64,000 nucleotides of DNA from Acidimicrobiales bacterium (GTDB lineage Bacteria > Actinomycetota > Acidimicrobiia > Acidimicrobiales > Poriferisodalaceae). The DNA is taken from positions 16,677 to 80,676 of the forward strand of contig JASLTG010000014.1 of assembly GCA_030743005.1 (NCBI GenBank), read 5' to 3'. This document shows, piece after piece, positions 25,203 through 34,385 of this stretch. The position numbers were made by a program, and so were the translations under genes. The notes under the pieces were generated by a model, which ran no database searches, was not told the origin of the DNA, and was given only the letters and a program-made list of their open reading frames with translations. The stretch's first letter is position 1. Every line of letters starts with the position of its first letter.

Positions 25203-26804
25203 CTAAGGGCGAACGGCGCGTTTTGGGCGCTGCGCTAATTCCTGTAATTTCGGTTGAGCGAGATTCACAAAACGGCAGGCTAACGCTCTTGTCTCTCGAG
25301 GATCGATGAGGTCGACGACGTCTCCGCGGTGAGCTGCTCTGAAAGGCGACCGGAGACGAAGTAGTCGCTCCTCGATAGCTTCTCTATGGGCATCAGGATC
25401 GTCTGCTTCAGCGATTTCCCGTCGGTAGGCAGCAGCAACGCCACCTTCTATAGGAATTCCACCCCATTCCCCTGATGGCCACCCAAAACGAAGATTGATG
25501 CTGTCCGGTAATCCAATTGAGTTCGGCGCGTCAGCAGCAACTCCGTAACTTTTCCGCACCATGAACTCGACCTTAGGTACCTGACACTCAGCTGACGCGA
25601 TGAGTGCACGAGCACCTCGACGCATCGTGGCGATTCGTTCAGCATGTGAGCCCAACATGAAACCAGGCATGTCGAGGAGAATGAGTAACGGCAAGTTGAA
25701 TGTGTCGCAGAGGTCGAGGAAGTGGGTGTATTTATCGGCAGCATTGCCGTCCATCGCCCCGGCTTTGCTCATTGGGTCGCTGCCGATGACACCTACAGAC
25801 CAGCCGTCTAACCGAGCGAATCCTGTGATGAGACCGCTCGCATACAATTCCCTCATCTCGAAAAAGTCACCGTTGTCGACGACATGACGGATAAGGGCTC
25901 TAGCGTCGTAGCCTTGTCGACGATTCGTGGGAACGAAATCTAAGAGTTCTTGTGGTCGTCGCTCAGGGTCATCTCCTGTGTCGACTCGTGGGGCTACTTC
26001 TCGCACTGTGTTTGGGAGATAAGAGAGAAAGTCTCGTATTTGTTGGAATGCGTCGTCCTCGTTTTCAGCAACGTTGTCTACTTGTCCACTTTCGACGACA
26101 TGCATCCGCCATCCGCCGAGTTCTTCTTTGGAAAGTATCTCTCCAATGGCTCTCTCCACGACAGGGGGTCCAGATGGAAAAATTTGGGATTTGTCCTTAA
26201 TCATTACGCTGAAGTGAGATAGCAAAGCAGCGGCGGCTGGCCAACCAGCAACCGATCCTAGAATCGCTGAAGCGACAGGAACATTTCGCAGTAGTTCAAC
26301 GCTTTCGTGCCAAAGATCCCCCTGGGGGAGCCCCATGTGGCCGTCTTGTTCGTCTTGTTTGGATGAGTGCCCGACACCTTCACGGAGTTGGACATAGGGA
26401 ATGCCGTATTGCAGCGCTAAGGGTTGAGCGAAATGGTGGGGCAGTTTGTGTACATCATGAGGACTTCCACCTGAGAGGGTGAAATCATCGCCACCAACGG
26501 ATACTGGCCGGCCGGAAATTTCACCTAAGCCCATGACATAGCCACCTGGTGAAAATTCAACTAGGTCGCCTTCTGAGTCGTATTCAGCGGCACCGATCAG
26601 ATGGCCCATCTCGAGAAACGAGCCGGGGTCACAGAATTTTTCCATCCGTTCTCGAACGGTGTACCTGCCACCATCATGCTGTCGTTGAACCCGATCGGCT
26701 CCGCCCATCTCATCGGCTAAGCCTTTGACATATTCGATGTCTTCAATAGCTTTAGCCCAACCCATTCCGGGTTTCCAGAATTCGCGGTTGGGGTCGATAG
26801 GCAC
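25203..26804 (-). CDS. Acyl-CoA carboxylase carboxyltransferase (beta) subunit
   Basis: A 533-residue biotin-dependent carboxyltransferase of the propionyl/acetyl/methylcrotonyl-CoA carboxylase group. The N-terminal crotonase-like domain has VSVGGDDFTLSGGS and the C-terminal domain has the oxyanion loop ILLDMPGFMLGSHAER and SYGVAADAPNS. It transfers a carboxyl group from biotin to an acyl-CoA; the biotin carboxylase/biotin carrier subunit is not in the window. The GTG start is three bases after the stop of the amidohydrolase gene, so the two are cotranscribed. The acyl specificity is unclear. Confidence 0.9.
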   Translation of the reverse strand: MPIDPNREFWKPGMGWAKAIEDIEYVKGLADEMGGADRVQRQHDGGRYTVRERMEKFCDPGSFLEMGHLIGAAEYDSEGDLVEFSPGGYVMGLGEISGRPVSVGGDDFTLSGGSPHDVHKLPHHFAQPLALQYGIPYVQLREGVGHSSKQDEQDGHMGLPQGDLWHESVELLRNVPVASAILGSVAGWPAAAALLSHFSVMIKDKSQIFPSGPPVVERAIGEILSKEELGGWRMHVVESGQVDNVAENEDDAFQQIRDFLSYLPNTVREVAPRVDTGDDPERRPQELLDFVPTNRRQGYDARALIRHVVDNGDFFEMRELYASGLITGFARLDGWSVGVIGSDPMSKAGAMDGNAADKYTHFLDLCDTFNLPLLILLDMPGFMLGSHAERIATMRRGARALIASAECQVPKVEFMVRKSYGVAADAPNSIGLPDSINLRFGWPSGEWGGIPIEGGVAAAYRREIAEADDPDAHREAIEERLLRLRSPFRAAHRGDVVDLIDPRETRALACRFVNLAQPKLQELAQRPKRAVRP

Positions 26805-26807
26805 TCG

Positions 26808-28481
26808 TTAGCCTTTGCCCTGACGGAGCAACTTCCCAGGTAATGCAGAGTCAGCAGAGACCGTGTCTTGTCCGTCATGCCTAATAATCGTTCCGTTGAC
26901 AATCACTGCATCGATTCCTTTAGCGTCCGAAATCAAACGGTCAGCTCCAGCTGGAAGGTCGTAGACGCGACGTTTCCCGTCGTGTCCGACGTGGTCCATA
27001 TCGAAGACAACGACGTCAGCCCATCCGCCCTCGCGGAGGGTTCCGCGGTCTTCAATCCCAAAAACTTGTGCTGGGCGTTGGGTGAGCATGTGAACCGCTT
27101 GTTCCAGTTCGAAACTTTCCCGTTCCCGTACAAAGGTTGAAAGAAACTCGGTCGAGTATTTCGCGTCGCATAGCTGACTAGCGTGCGCCCCTGCATCTGA
27201 AAGTCCGATAACAGTGCTCGAGTCATGTAAGAGCTCGTCTATCTCGTCTCGATCGTGGTTGACAACGTCTTGAACGATTCGCATATCCAGATCAGCGTCA
27301 AGCGCCATGTCCAGCATGACATCGACAGGATCTTGACCTAATTCGTCAGCTAGGGCTTGAACGTTTCTGCCTTCCATCGATGTATCCAGAGGGAACCAAC
27401 TGATTTCAGTTCTGGCCCACCTGTCACCGATTTTGCCGCCATTACCTGCTTTTTCTTTGAACAGCTCTCGCCATTCAGGGTCCGCGTAGTAACCCTTGCG
27501 GCCTTCTAGGTCGCTTTGAGCGACAGGCTGAAAGAGCCGCATCCCCTCATAGATGAATGGAGCCTTCCAACTCATCTCGAACTGGACAGGTTGTACTGCA
27601 ACCTGCGGAAACACGGGGAGACCTCGCTCGGCTAAAGCACGAGCCTTCTCTAGGTCCTTAAGGTGGCTTCCGGGACCTAAGGTGCCGGCGAGCAACGCTG
27701 TCCAACTGACATTGGCACCCGTGGTTTCGGCTACCTGAGCGAACTCATCGTGACTTAAGCCCCTGCCTTGGGTTGCTTGCATCATTCCACCAACATCACC
27801 GAGTGCTTGAGCAATCTCAATTATCTCTTCAGGGGTTGCCAAACGGCTCGGGACTGGGCGACCTTCGTAACCAACATGAGTGTTGGCTCGGCTAGTAGCG
27901 AAACCTAAAGCACCTGCTTCAAGGGCTTCGGTTACTAGCTCTCGTTGACGTGCAATTTCAGCTTCGGTGGCTTCCCGTTCTGTGGCTTCTTCACCCATTA
28001 CGTACATTCGCAGGGCGGTATGGCCGATCATTGCCGTCATGTTGACTGCGCATCCGTTTGACTCAAGCGCATCGAGATATTCGGGGAAGGTTTCGAAGCC
28101 CCAGTCGCCCAAGCCGGTGCGAAGGGCTTCAACGCTCATGCCTTCCACATTTTCAAGGGTGCGCATGATTAGGTCTCGATGTTCCGAGCGAGTTGGCGCT
28201 ACAGAAAAGCCACAGTTGCCCATAACAATGGTTGTGACTCCATGCCAAGGCGAACAACTAACTAAAGGATCCCAGAGGACCTGCGCGTCGTAGTGGGTGT
28301 GGATATCTACAAAACCAGGAGCAACAATCCGGCCGGTCGCATCGATGGTCTTGTCAGCTTCAGCTGGGGCATCGCCCAACGCAACAATCTGTTTGTCCTT
28401 TATTCCTAGGTCTCCGGAGTATCTAGCAGCTCCCGTGCCATCGACGATGGTGCCGCCCGTGATCTTGAGGTCGTAAGACAT
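26808..28481 (-). CDS. N-acyl-D-amino acid deacylase-type amidohydrolase
   Basis: A 557-residue amidohydrolase starting MSYDLKITGGTIVDGTG. The metal motif is GFVDIHTHYDAQ, and further ligands appear in MIGHTALR and VIGLSDAGAHASQL. The small beta-sandwich halves at both ends (ending VIVNGTIIRHDGQ) are typical. Close relatives hydrolyse N-acyl-D-amino acids or related amides. The ATG at 28481 has AAGGGGA five bases upstream; a longer start at 28532 adds residues that do not fit the family. Confidence 0.88.
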   Translation of the reverse strand: MSYDLKITGGTIVDGTGAARYSGDLGIKDKQIVALGDAPAEADKTIDATGRIVAPGFVDIHTHYDAQVLWDPLVSCSPWHGVTTIVMGNCGFSVAPTRSEHRDLIMRTLENVEGMSVEALRTGLGDWGFETFPEYLDALESNGCAVNMTAMIGHTALRMYVMGEEATEREATEAEIARQRELVTEALEAGALGFATSRANTHVGYEGRPVPSRLATPEEIIEIAQALGDVGGMMQATQGRGLSHDEFAQVAETTGANVSWTALLAGTLGPGSHLKDLEKARALAERGLPVFPQVAVQPVQFEMSWKAPFIYEGMRLFQPVAQSDLEGRKGYYADPEWRELFKEKAGNGGKIGDRWARTEISWFPLDTSMEGRNVQALADELGQDPVDVMLDMALDADLDMRIVQDVVNHDRDEIDELLHDSSTVIGLSDAGAHASQLCDAKYSTEFLSTFVRERESFELEQAVHMLTQRPAQVFGIEDRGTLREGGWADVVVFDMDHVGHDGKRRVYDLPAGADRLISDAKGIDAVIVNGTIIRHDGQDTVSADSALPGKLLRQGKG

Positions 28482-28542
28482 TTGGGTCCCCTTGTGTGGA
28501 ATAAGTCCAAAATAGTTCGATTCGAGCGACATTGCTGATTTA

Positions 28543-28570
28543 TTGGCACGTCACCTTGCTCCGGTAGACT
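28543..28570 (+). promoter_or_regulatory. Candidate sigma-A promoter for infA
   Basis: TTGGCA (28543-28548) and TAGACT (28565-28570) are 16 bases apart. Transcription would begin near 28577, about 23 bases before the TTG start of infA, with a Shine-Dalgarno GAAGGGA in between. Confidence 0.45.
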
Positions 28571-28599
28571 ATTTAGAGAGCTATTGAAGGGAAATTGGT

Positions 28600-28824
28600 T
28601 TGCCGAAACAGAAGGACGACGCCATCCTGCTTGAGGGTAAGACGGTTGAAGCGCTCAAAGGCGGGCACTTCCGTATCGAGTTGGATAATGGACATGAAGT
28701 TCTTGGTCACCTGAGCGGCAAAATGCGGAAGCATCACATCCGTATTCTTCCCGGAGACCGCGTGCAGGTCGAAGTTTCTGCTTACGACCTGACTCGAGGG
28801 CGAATCACCTACCGATACAAATAG
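28600..28824 (+). CDS. infA: Translation initiation factor IF-1
   Basis: A 74-residue OB-fold protein that binds the ribosomal A site during initiation. [39 protein letters not shown] and [11 protein letters not shown] match IF-1 throughout. TTG start with GAAGGGA seven bases upstream. It sits alone among catabolic genes and not, as in many actinobacteria, beside rpmJ and the small ribosomal protein genes. Whether another copy exists elsewhere cannot be seen here. Confidence 0.97.
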   Translation: MPKQKDDAILLEGKTVEALKGGHFRIELDNGHEVLGHLSGKMRKHHIRILPGDRVQVEVSAYDLTRGRITYRYK

Positions 28825-28846
28825 GCCACTGTTGGTGTGTCTAGGC

Positions 28847-29782
28847 TTAGCCGTTCGTCGGCGTCGCCGACCATTGACAAGGCGTGAGTACCTCAAGCCA
28901 GTCGTAGCTTTCCAACGAAACCTCCAAAGTACGTTTCCCGGATTCAGATTTGACTGGCCGAACGGTCCGTTGGAAGAAGTCGGCACCAACCTCTTTAATG
29001 AAGACTCCTGGAGTATTCGAACAAGCGGGGTCAAGTTCGAAGACCCATGTGGTTGTCCCCTCGTTACACGGTGCGTGACAAGCGTTGTAAATCCTTAAGT
29101 CACCCATACCTTGTGCGGTCGGAGTCAGTTGAGATCCCACAAAGGTCAGACCCTGCGAGGAAAAAAGCATTAAGTCCTCAGCCTTGGGCGTGTTTCCTGC
29201 ATCCATTTGCTGATTCCAAAGGAATGCGTCAGGGAGGAGATCGATTTCCCAACCGGCAGTGGCCGTGACAACTATGAATTCGACGTCTTCTGTAATTTCA
29301 GTGAGGAAACGCAGACCTTCAATAGAGGAGTTGGTATCTGAGTGCCCGAATGAAAAAACCGGAACCTGGTCGTCGTCTCGCAGGTCGATAAGTAGTTCAG
29401 ACCCTGAGCCCTTACTTCTGTAGATGGCTGTTCGATAACTTGGCCATTCATCGCCTGCGGTTATGACCGTGGGTCCGTAGCCACTGATTCTTACGGCCCC
29501 TTCACCAATAGAGGCGGTGGAAGTCGGTGAATAATTGATGCTGGTTTGAGGGCTGGATGGAATGGGCGTTGTGATGGTGGTTGAGGAAGCGTTAGTCGGC
29601 GGAACCGACGTAGATGCGATGTCTGAATCCGCTGTCGATGTCTCTTGAGACGAGGAAGATGACACGGTTTCAGGATCGACAGGATCAGGCGAGCTATCGC
29701 CGCCAATTGCCTGGATGATGGCAGCAATAGCCAATAAGAGGCCGACAGTTACGACAAGTAGCCTTGAACGGTTTGGTGCCAC
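28847..29782 (-). CDS. Membrane-anchored Ser/Thr-rich hypothetical protein
   Basis: About 311 residues. A short N-terminus (APNRSR) precedes a transmembrane helix LLVVTVGLLLAIAAIIQAIGG, then a low-complexity linker of about 60 Ser/Thr/Pro residues as in actinobacterial cell-surface proteins, then a beta-rich outer domain with four Cys (NACHAPCNEG, DPACSN, LTPCQW). I do not recognise that domain. The start is chosen at GTG 29782, which has GGAGG very close and TACTCT seven bases upstream; the frame is open further but would run into the divergent CoA-transferase gene. Confidence 0.7.
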   Translation of the reverse strand: MAPNRSRLLVVTVGLLLAIAAIIQAIGGDSSPDPVDPETVSSSSSQETSTADSDIASTSVPPTNASSTTITTPIPSSPQTSINYSPTSTASIGEGAVRISGYGPTVITAGDEWPSYRTAIYRSKGSGSELLIDLRDDDQVPVFSFGHSDTNSSIEGLRFLTEITEDVEFIVVTATAGWEIDLLPDAFLWNQQMDAGNTPKAEDLMLFSSQGLTFVGSQLTPTAQGMGDLRIYNACHAPCNEGTTTWVFELDPACSNTPGVFIKEVGADFFQRTVRPVKSESGKRTLEVSLESYDWLEVLTPCQWSATPTNG

Positions 29783-29871
29783 TTCCTCCAGAGTAAAGAT
29801 AATCAGCCCAAAAGAGTGGAATGCCGAGCTCTTTGTAGAAGGTTTCGTTACATCGGTGTGGGTGTGGGATC

Positions 29872-29877
29872 TACGCT
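29872..29877 (+). promoter_or_regulatory. -10-like box, leaderless start of CoA-transferase 29884
   Basis: TACGCT followed by six bases and the GTG at 29884, supporting this GTG as the true start. Confidence 0.45.
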
Positions 29878-29883
29878 CGAAAG

Positions 29884-31134
29884 GTGGACGAAACTGAACA
29901 AGCACATCAACCCGGAATCACCCCATACCTAGAAGGCATCAGTGTTTTAGATTTCACTCAGTATCTTGCCGGACCCTCCTGCACGAGACTGTTGGTGGAG
30001 ATGGGTGCTGACGTGATAAAGGTCGAATACCCACCGTACGGCGATCCGGTTCGACCGAGCCCCCCTAGGCGAAACGGCCGCTCGGCATATCACGTGCAAC
30101 AAAATCGTGGGAAGCGCAGCTTGTCCGTCGATTTGACCAGACCGGAAGGCATAGCTCTCATAGAGGACCTCGTACCAAAGGTCGACATAGTCGTCGAAAA
30201 TTACAGTCCAGGTGTCATGGAACGACGTGGCCTTGGATACGAGCGCTTACGAGAGTTGAACCCGCAGATAATCATGGCTTCCATCTCAGGTTTTGGGCAG
30301 TCTGGTCCGCTATCAGAAAAGACGGCTTTCGATTTTATCGCTCAAGCCTATTCAGGCTTAATGCATATGACCGGTGAGCCAGATGGGCCGCCGATGTTAA
30401 TCGGTGCAGGAATTGCAGATACCTCTACAGGTGTTCACGCCTTCGCAGCGTTGGGGTATGCCCTTTATCGCCGCGACCGGACAGGTGAAGGCTCGCATCT
30501 TGATATCGGAATGGTCGACGTGATGTACCACATGCAAGAAACAGCCGTGTCAGGACCTTCTTTGTCTCAAGGCGAAGTAGTCGGAATGCGCACAGGTCGT
30601 CATTACGCTCCGGCGAGCCCAGCCGGAATATTTGAGGGCCCACAAGGGTGGATCGTAGTTTTCGCACTGGAAAATCAGATAGCCAATCTATGGGCAGCAC
30701 TAGGTAGGCCTGAATTGGCTGAAGATCCTAGATTTCAAAATAATCGGACCCGTTTGGAACACCGCGACGCGTTGACGGACATCATCGAGAATTGGATGAG
30801 CACATTCGACAACGACGAAGCTGTCGTAGCAGTCCTGGAACAGCACAGAGTGCCGTGCGGCCCGGTAGTGGAACCGGTCAAACTCGCAGACACACACCCA
30901 CACTTCCTCCAAAGGGGGACGGTTCGCGAAGTAACCGACCCTCTTGCAGGGCCGATGTTGATACCCGGCTTCCCACTTCGTTTTTCTGATGCCCCCGATT
31001 TACCCGATCTGGTGGCAGCTGAAGTTGGGGAACACAATGACTCCGTCCTCGGTGATCTACTTGGTATGGATCCTGAATCTGTGTCGGCTCTTGAAGATGA
31101 GGGCGTTCTTTATAGACGACCTCCCCGAGATTGA
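29884..31134 (+). CDS. CaiB/BaiF family III CoA-transferase
   Basis: A 416-residue single-domain CoA-transferase that moves CoA between carboxylic acids through an aspartyl-CoA intermediate. LDFTQYLAGPSCTRLLVEMGADVIKVE opens the Rossmann part, and the catalytic Asp is Asp179 in GIADTSTG, aligned with Asp169 of formyl-CoA transferase. GKRSLSVDLTRPEG and GMVDVMYHMQ are further family marks. The next gene, an enoyl-CoA hydratase, begins 14 bases downstream, so a CoA-activation and hydration sequence is likely. Substrate unknown. Confidence 0.93.
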   Translation: MDETEQAHQPGITPYLEGISVLDFTQYLAGPSCTRLLVEMGADVIKVEYPPYGDPVRPSPPRRNGRSAYHVQQNRGKRSLSVDLTRPEGIALIEDLVPKVDIVVENYSPGVMERRGLGYERLRELNPQIIMASISGFGQSGPLSEKTAFDFIAQAYSGLMHMTGEPDGPPMLIGAGIADTSTGVHAFAALGYALYRRDRTGEGSHLDIGMVDVMYHMQETAVSGPSLSQGEVVGMRTGRHYAPASPAGIFEGPQGWIVVFALENQIANLWAALGRPELAEDPRFQNNRTRLEHRDALTDIIENWMSTFDNDEAVVAVLEQHRVPCGPVVEPVKLADTHPHFLQRGTVREVTDPLAGPMLIPGFPLRFSDAPDLPDLVAAEVGEHNDSVLGDLLGMDPESVSALEDEGVLYRRPPRD

Positions 31135-31136
31135 CG

Positions 31137-31142
31137 TAACTT
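31137..31142 (+). promoter_or_regulatory. -10-like box, possible leaderless start of gene 31149
   Basis: TAACTT spans the end of the CoA-transferase gene's downstream gap and lies six bases before the ATG at 31149, which has no Shine-Dalgarno; the gene may therefore have its own transcript. Confidence 0.4.
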
Positions 31143-31148
31143 CTCACC

Positions 31149-31964
31149 ATGACTAGTTCAAGCATGCCCAACGGGGTAGTCCAATACAGCCAAAACGACG
31201 GTGTGGCAACGATCACTTTGGATCGGCCCGAGAGTCTTAACTCCATGAACAACGAGCTGATGCAAGACATCAGCAGCGCACTGGCTGTTGTTCAAGAAGA
31301 TGAAACTGTCCGTGTCGCCGTGATAACAGGATCAGGTCGCGGATTTTGTTCCGGCGCCGACTTGAACAACGCCGCGGATCAAAGCGAAGATTTCGGCCCG
31401 GATGACCCAACAGCCTCTATGGGAGACTTTTTCAATCCCGCATTGGCTGCTCTGCATAACTGTCCAGTCCCGACTGTAGCCCGAGTCAACGGAGTGGCTG
31501 CAGGCGGTGGTCTTGGACTTGCATTGGCCTGCGACATAACTATTGCGGCCGAGTCAGCATTCTTCGTCGCAACGTTCGGTCCTCGATTGGGAATAGTTCC
31601 CGACTTAGGTTCAACCTGGAGCCTTCCGAGGCGGGCTGGAAGATCAAGAGCGTTAGGGATGGCAATGCTTGGAGATCGCATAAGCGCCGCAGAAGCCGCC
31701 GAGTGGGGACTGATTTGGAAATGCGTGGCTGATGATCAACTTGATGGGGAAGTCGCAGCGGCCACTGACATATTGAAACGAACGAGTCCCGACGCCATGG
31801 TGAGGATTCGACAGTCGATTGATGGTGCTTCCACAACAGGATTTGTTGATCAACTCGCAGTTGAAATGGAGCACCAATCAGTTCTTATCCCTCGCAACAT
31901 GGCAGCAGCGGCCCAAGCTTTCTTAGAAAAGCGCGACCCTGAATTTGATGGGCAAAGAAACTAG
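31149..31964 (+). CDS. Enoyl-CoA hydratase/isomerase (PaaG-like)
   Basis: A 271-residue crotonase-fold enzyme. ITGSGRGFCSGADLNN forms the first oxyanion-hole loop and VNGVAAGGGLGLALACD the second. In the catalytic region, GPRLGIVPDLGSTWSLPR has Asp at the place where isomerases of the PaaG type carry it, and lacks the second Glu of true hydratases, so an isomerase role is as likely as a hydratase one. The C-terminal helix wraps for trimer formation. It follows the CoA-transferase closely and probably works on its product. Confidence 0.9.
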   Translation: MTSSSMPNGVVQYSQNDGVATITLDRPESLNSMNNELMQDISSALAVVQEDETVRVAVITGSGRGFCSGADLNNAADQSEDFGPDDPTASMGDFFNPALAALHNCPVPTVARVNGVAAGGGLGLALACDITIAAESAFFVATFGPRLGIVPDLGSTWSLPRRAGRSRALGMAMLGDRISAAEAAEWGLIWKCVADDQLDGEVAAATDILKRTSPDAMVRIRQSIDGASTTGFVDQLAVEMEHQSVLIPRNMAAAAQAFLEKRDPEFDGQRN

Positions 31965-32004
31965 AAACCGATCTTTTTCTAAATCGAAGACCTGTGGGCT
32001 TGTC

Positions 32005-32022
32005 CTAACGGTGTTCCGTTAG
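32005..32022 (+). promoter_or_regulatory. Perfect 7-bp inverted repeat (operator-like) before acyl-CoA dehydrogenase
   Basis: CTAACGG, four bases TGTT, CCGTTAG: a perfect 18-base palindrome ending 13 bases before the ATG at 32036. No T-run follows. The size and symmetry suit a TetR-family operator, a regulator class that often controls acyl-CoA genes; an mRNA hairpin is the alternative. No regulator gene is nearby. Confidence 0.45.
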
Positions 32023-32035
32023 CAAGACTGTCACT

Positions 32036-33262
32036 ATGTCTGACACTGCTGCCACAACTAACAATTCAGAAGAGACACAAGTCACTTCGGCTATCGACGC
32101 CTTGCTGTCCGAAAATGATCCTAAGAAAATGAGCTACGAAGAATTTCGTGGCGCCCAGTTTGACCACGGCCTCGCATGGGTTTATTTCGACGAAGGCAGT
32201 GGCGGTCTGGGAGTAAACCCTGTGCTGCAAAGGCACGTTGAGGTTCGGCTACGTGAGGCCGGGGCTTCGCCGATGAAGCCGGCAATGTTCTTCATGCACC
32301 TTGCCGGTCCAACCATTCACACCCACGGAGACAAGGAATCAAAGGACAGGTTCTTACGTCCAATGTTCACTGGTGAGGAACGCTGGTGTCAGCTATTTAG
32401 CGAACCTGGAGCTGGCAGCGACTTCGCCGGGCTGGCAACCCGAGCGATCGAAGACGGTGACTCTTGGATTGTCAACGGCCAAAAAGTCTGGAACACAATG
32501 GCCCATCTAGGGGACTGGGGGATGCTGGTGACACGAACCGACCCGGACATGCCTAAACACCGCGGGATGACCTACTTCGCCATGGATATGAAAAGCCCCG
32601 GAGTGGATGTGCAACCGCTGAGGCAAATTACAGGTGAAGCAGAATTCAACGAAGTTTTCCTCACCGACGTGCAAATACCAGATTCCAACCGCATCGGTGA
32701 TGTCGGGGACGGATGGCGTGTGTCGCTCACAACGCTAATGAATGAACGCAACGCAATCGGTGCTGGAAGTGGTGGTGGACCTCCCAAAGCCGGGTCCGGT
32801 CCTGTAGCAATCTTGACGAAAATGTGGCGAGACACACCTCAATCCGGGCGCAACAGCGTCACTCGCGACCGCATAATGAAGCTTTACGTGCGCTCAGAAG
32901 CACAACGCTTAACCAACATTCGAGCCGGGCAGAACCGTCGAAAGGGAAACCCGGGACCGGAAATGTCGATCGCTAAGCTTGCGTTCGCCGAACTGAATCA
33001 AGACCTTCTTACGGCGGCAGTCGACATGATGGGCATGGCAGGCCAAGTTGATTACGATTACACCTTCCGTCGACCAGAAGACCTGTCTGTTGATGGATCA
33101 GAAAATGGTGTACAGCATGGCTTCTTGCGGGTGAGAGCCAACTCCATTGAAGGTGGAACGTCGGAGATTATGCGGAACATACTTGGCGAGCAGGTTCTTG
33201 GGCTTCCTGGTGAACCACGCATAGATAAGGATATTCCGTGGATAGAGGTCCCTCGAAGCTGA
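32036..33262 (+). CDS. Acyl-CoA dehydrogenase
   Basis: A 408-residue flavoprotein of the acyl-CoA dehydrogenase family, oxidising an acyl-CoA to the enoyl-CoA. FAD and substrate contacts appear in QLFSEPGAGSDFAGL and GDSWIVNGQKVWNT; NEVFLTDVQIP and the C-terminal SIEGGTSEIMRNILGEQVLGLPG are signature segments. Near the active site the SNSG-type loop is replaced by a long SENGVQHGFLRVRA stretch, so the catalytic Glu is not certain. An operator-like palindrome lies just upstream; the start has no Shine-Dalgarno. Confidence 0.93.
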   Translation: MSDTAATTNNSEETQVTSAIDALLSENDPKKMSYEEFRGAQFDHGLAWVYFDEGSGGLGVNPVLQRHVEVRLREAGASPMKPAMFFMHLAGPTIHTHGDKESKDRFLRPMFTGEERWCQLFSEPGAGSDFAGLATRAIEDGDSWIVNGQKVWNTMAHLGDWGMLVTRTDPDMPKHRGMTYFAMDMKSPGVDVQPLRQITGEAEFNEVFLTDVQIPDSNRIGDVGDGWRVSLTTLMNERNAIGAGSGGGPPKAGSGPVAILTKMWRDTPQSGRNSVTRDRIMKLYVRSEAQRLTNIRAGQNRRKGNPGPEMSIAKLAFAELNQDLLTAAVDMMGMAGQVDYDYTFRRPEDLSVDGSENGVQHGFLRVRANSIEGGTSEIMRNILGEQVLGLPGEPRIDKDIPWIEVPRS

Positions 33263-33274
33263 ACTTCTCGGACT

Positions 33275-34336
33275 TCAGACTTGAGAACCGATTCCTAGTA
33301 GATCTCTAATGTTGGGCGCCCAACTAAGGGTCCCGGGTCTTTGACTCGATATAGCCGTCCCCAAAGTTTGAGCAGCAGGGTGACCGCCCGAGACGATCGC
33401 CACCTGTTGAGTGCAACGAGGGCTTCCATGATTTCCTTGGGTCAAAGGTTCTCCACGGCCAAACATTCGATGAGGCTCGGTCCATGCCAAGTAAATATTT
33501 GGAGCCGCCAACACACCGCCTTCCACTCCTTCTAATCGAAGTATCTCCAACTGGAGTTGAGCAAATTCTTGCTGTGAGATCTCCTCAGAAGCGACCACGA
33601 TTGCCCCGGTTCCGTCGTTTCTAATTTGAACCGGCCATCCGGCCGCTTTGGCGTGATCCCGAAGGTTGACACATTCGGGATGATCGGTTGGTTCTTGGCA
33701 GTGATCGCTGACTGTGATTAGCACTGTGTCGTGCCAGAGGGGACCCAACAAATCCACAAGTGAACCGTAGGAGTGGTCACTGCGACGGTACTGAGTCAGT
33801 GCTTCATCGGAGTCCGGTCCATACATGTGCATTGAGGTGTCAGGTTCATTTAGATGAAAAAGAACGAAATCTGCATCTAAATCCATGCTCGCTGCCGCTT
33901 CGATCACGGCCTCATCTTTGGGATAGCCATAGGCATCGAGAGGAGTTCCTTCTGGGGGAGTACCCGCTGGTGGCCAAGACGCATCTGCTTCTAAGGCACC
34001 CATTGTTGCCAACAATTTGTGGTCGCCGACTACAGCCACTGACGTCAGATTCGCGGCCTTGCAATCATCAAATACAGTGCGGCCCTGAGGTCCACTGTCG
34101 TAGGTTTTCCCGAACTCATTGTTGATCCAAGCCCAGTTCCCCCAGTGTCCTGTCTCCACGGGAGGCAGACCTGTCATAAAAGCGGCGTGATTCGAGTACG
34201 TGACCGACAGCATCAGCGATTCACCACCAGAAGCCGACATTGCGCCGAGCGCTGCCTGTTTTGACAAATTTGGGGTCATATCGGAACTAATCACCGAATG
34301 AGGAAATGCATCAAGGACTAGGAAGACAACACGCAT
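33275..34336 (-). CDS. Alkaline phosphatase-superfamily (type I phosphodiesterase-like) hydrolase
   Basis: A 353-residue metal-dependent hydrolase. Metal ligands and nucleophile region are visible: Asp in FLVLDAFPHS, the SVTYSNHAAFMTG stretch with the Thr/Ser nucleophile, LNEPDTSMHMYG, TVSDHC, and a late His in TQGNHGSPR. This order fits the nucleotide pyrophosphatase/phosphodiesterase branch. The substrate could be a phosphodiester, phosphonate or nucleotide. No signal peptide. The ATG at 34336 has a TACGGT box six bases upstream; it diverges from the enoyl-CoA hydratase gene at 34386. Confidence 0.85.
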   Translation of the reverse strand: MRVVFLVLDAFPHSVISSDMTPNLSKQAALGAMSASGGESLMLSVTYSNHAAFMTGLPPVETGHWGNWAWINNEFGKTYDSGPQGRTVFDDCKAANLTSVAVVGDHKLLATMGALEADASWPPAGTPPEGTPLDAYGYPKDEAVIEAAASMDLDADFVLFHLNEPDTSMHMYGPDSDEALTQYRRSDHSYGSLVDLLGPLWHDTVLITVSDHCQEPTDHPECVNLRDHAKAAGWPVQIRNDGTGAIVVASEEISQQEFAQLQLEILRLEGVEGGVLAAPNIYLAWTEPHRMFGRGEPLTQGNHGSPRCTQQVAIVSGGHPAAQTLGTAISSQRPGTLSWAPNIRDLLGIGSQV

Positions 34337-34342
34337 ACCTTC

Positions 34343-34348
34343 ACCGTA
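34343..34348 (-). promoter_or_regulatory. -10-like box, leaderless start of gene 34336
   Basis: TACGGT on the minus strand, six bases before the ATG at 34336. Confidence 0.45.
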
Positions 34349-34373
34349 TGCGACGCGACGCCCATCGCCGGTC

Positions 34374-34379
34374 TACCGT
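34374..34379 (+). promoter_or_regulatory. -10-like box, leaderless start of gene 34386
   Basis: TACCGT, six bases before the ATG at 34386; together with the box at 34343-34348 it defines a compact divergent promoter pair. Confidence 0.45.
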
Positions 34380-34385
34380 AATGGA

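Noticed and set aside
29783..29905. Longer start for the Ser/Thr-rich membrane protein
   Set aside because: It would overlap the divergent CoA-transferase gene and its promoter, and the added residues do not look like a signal or domain.
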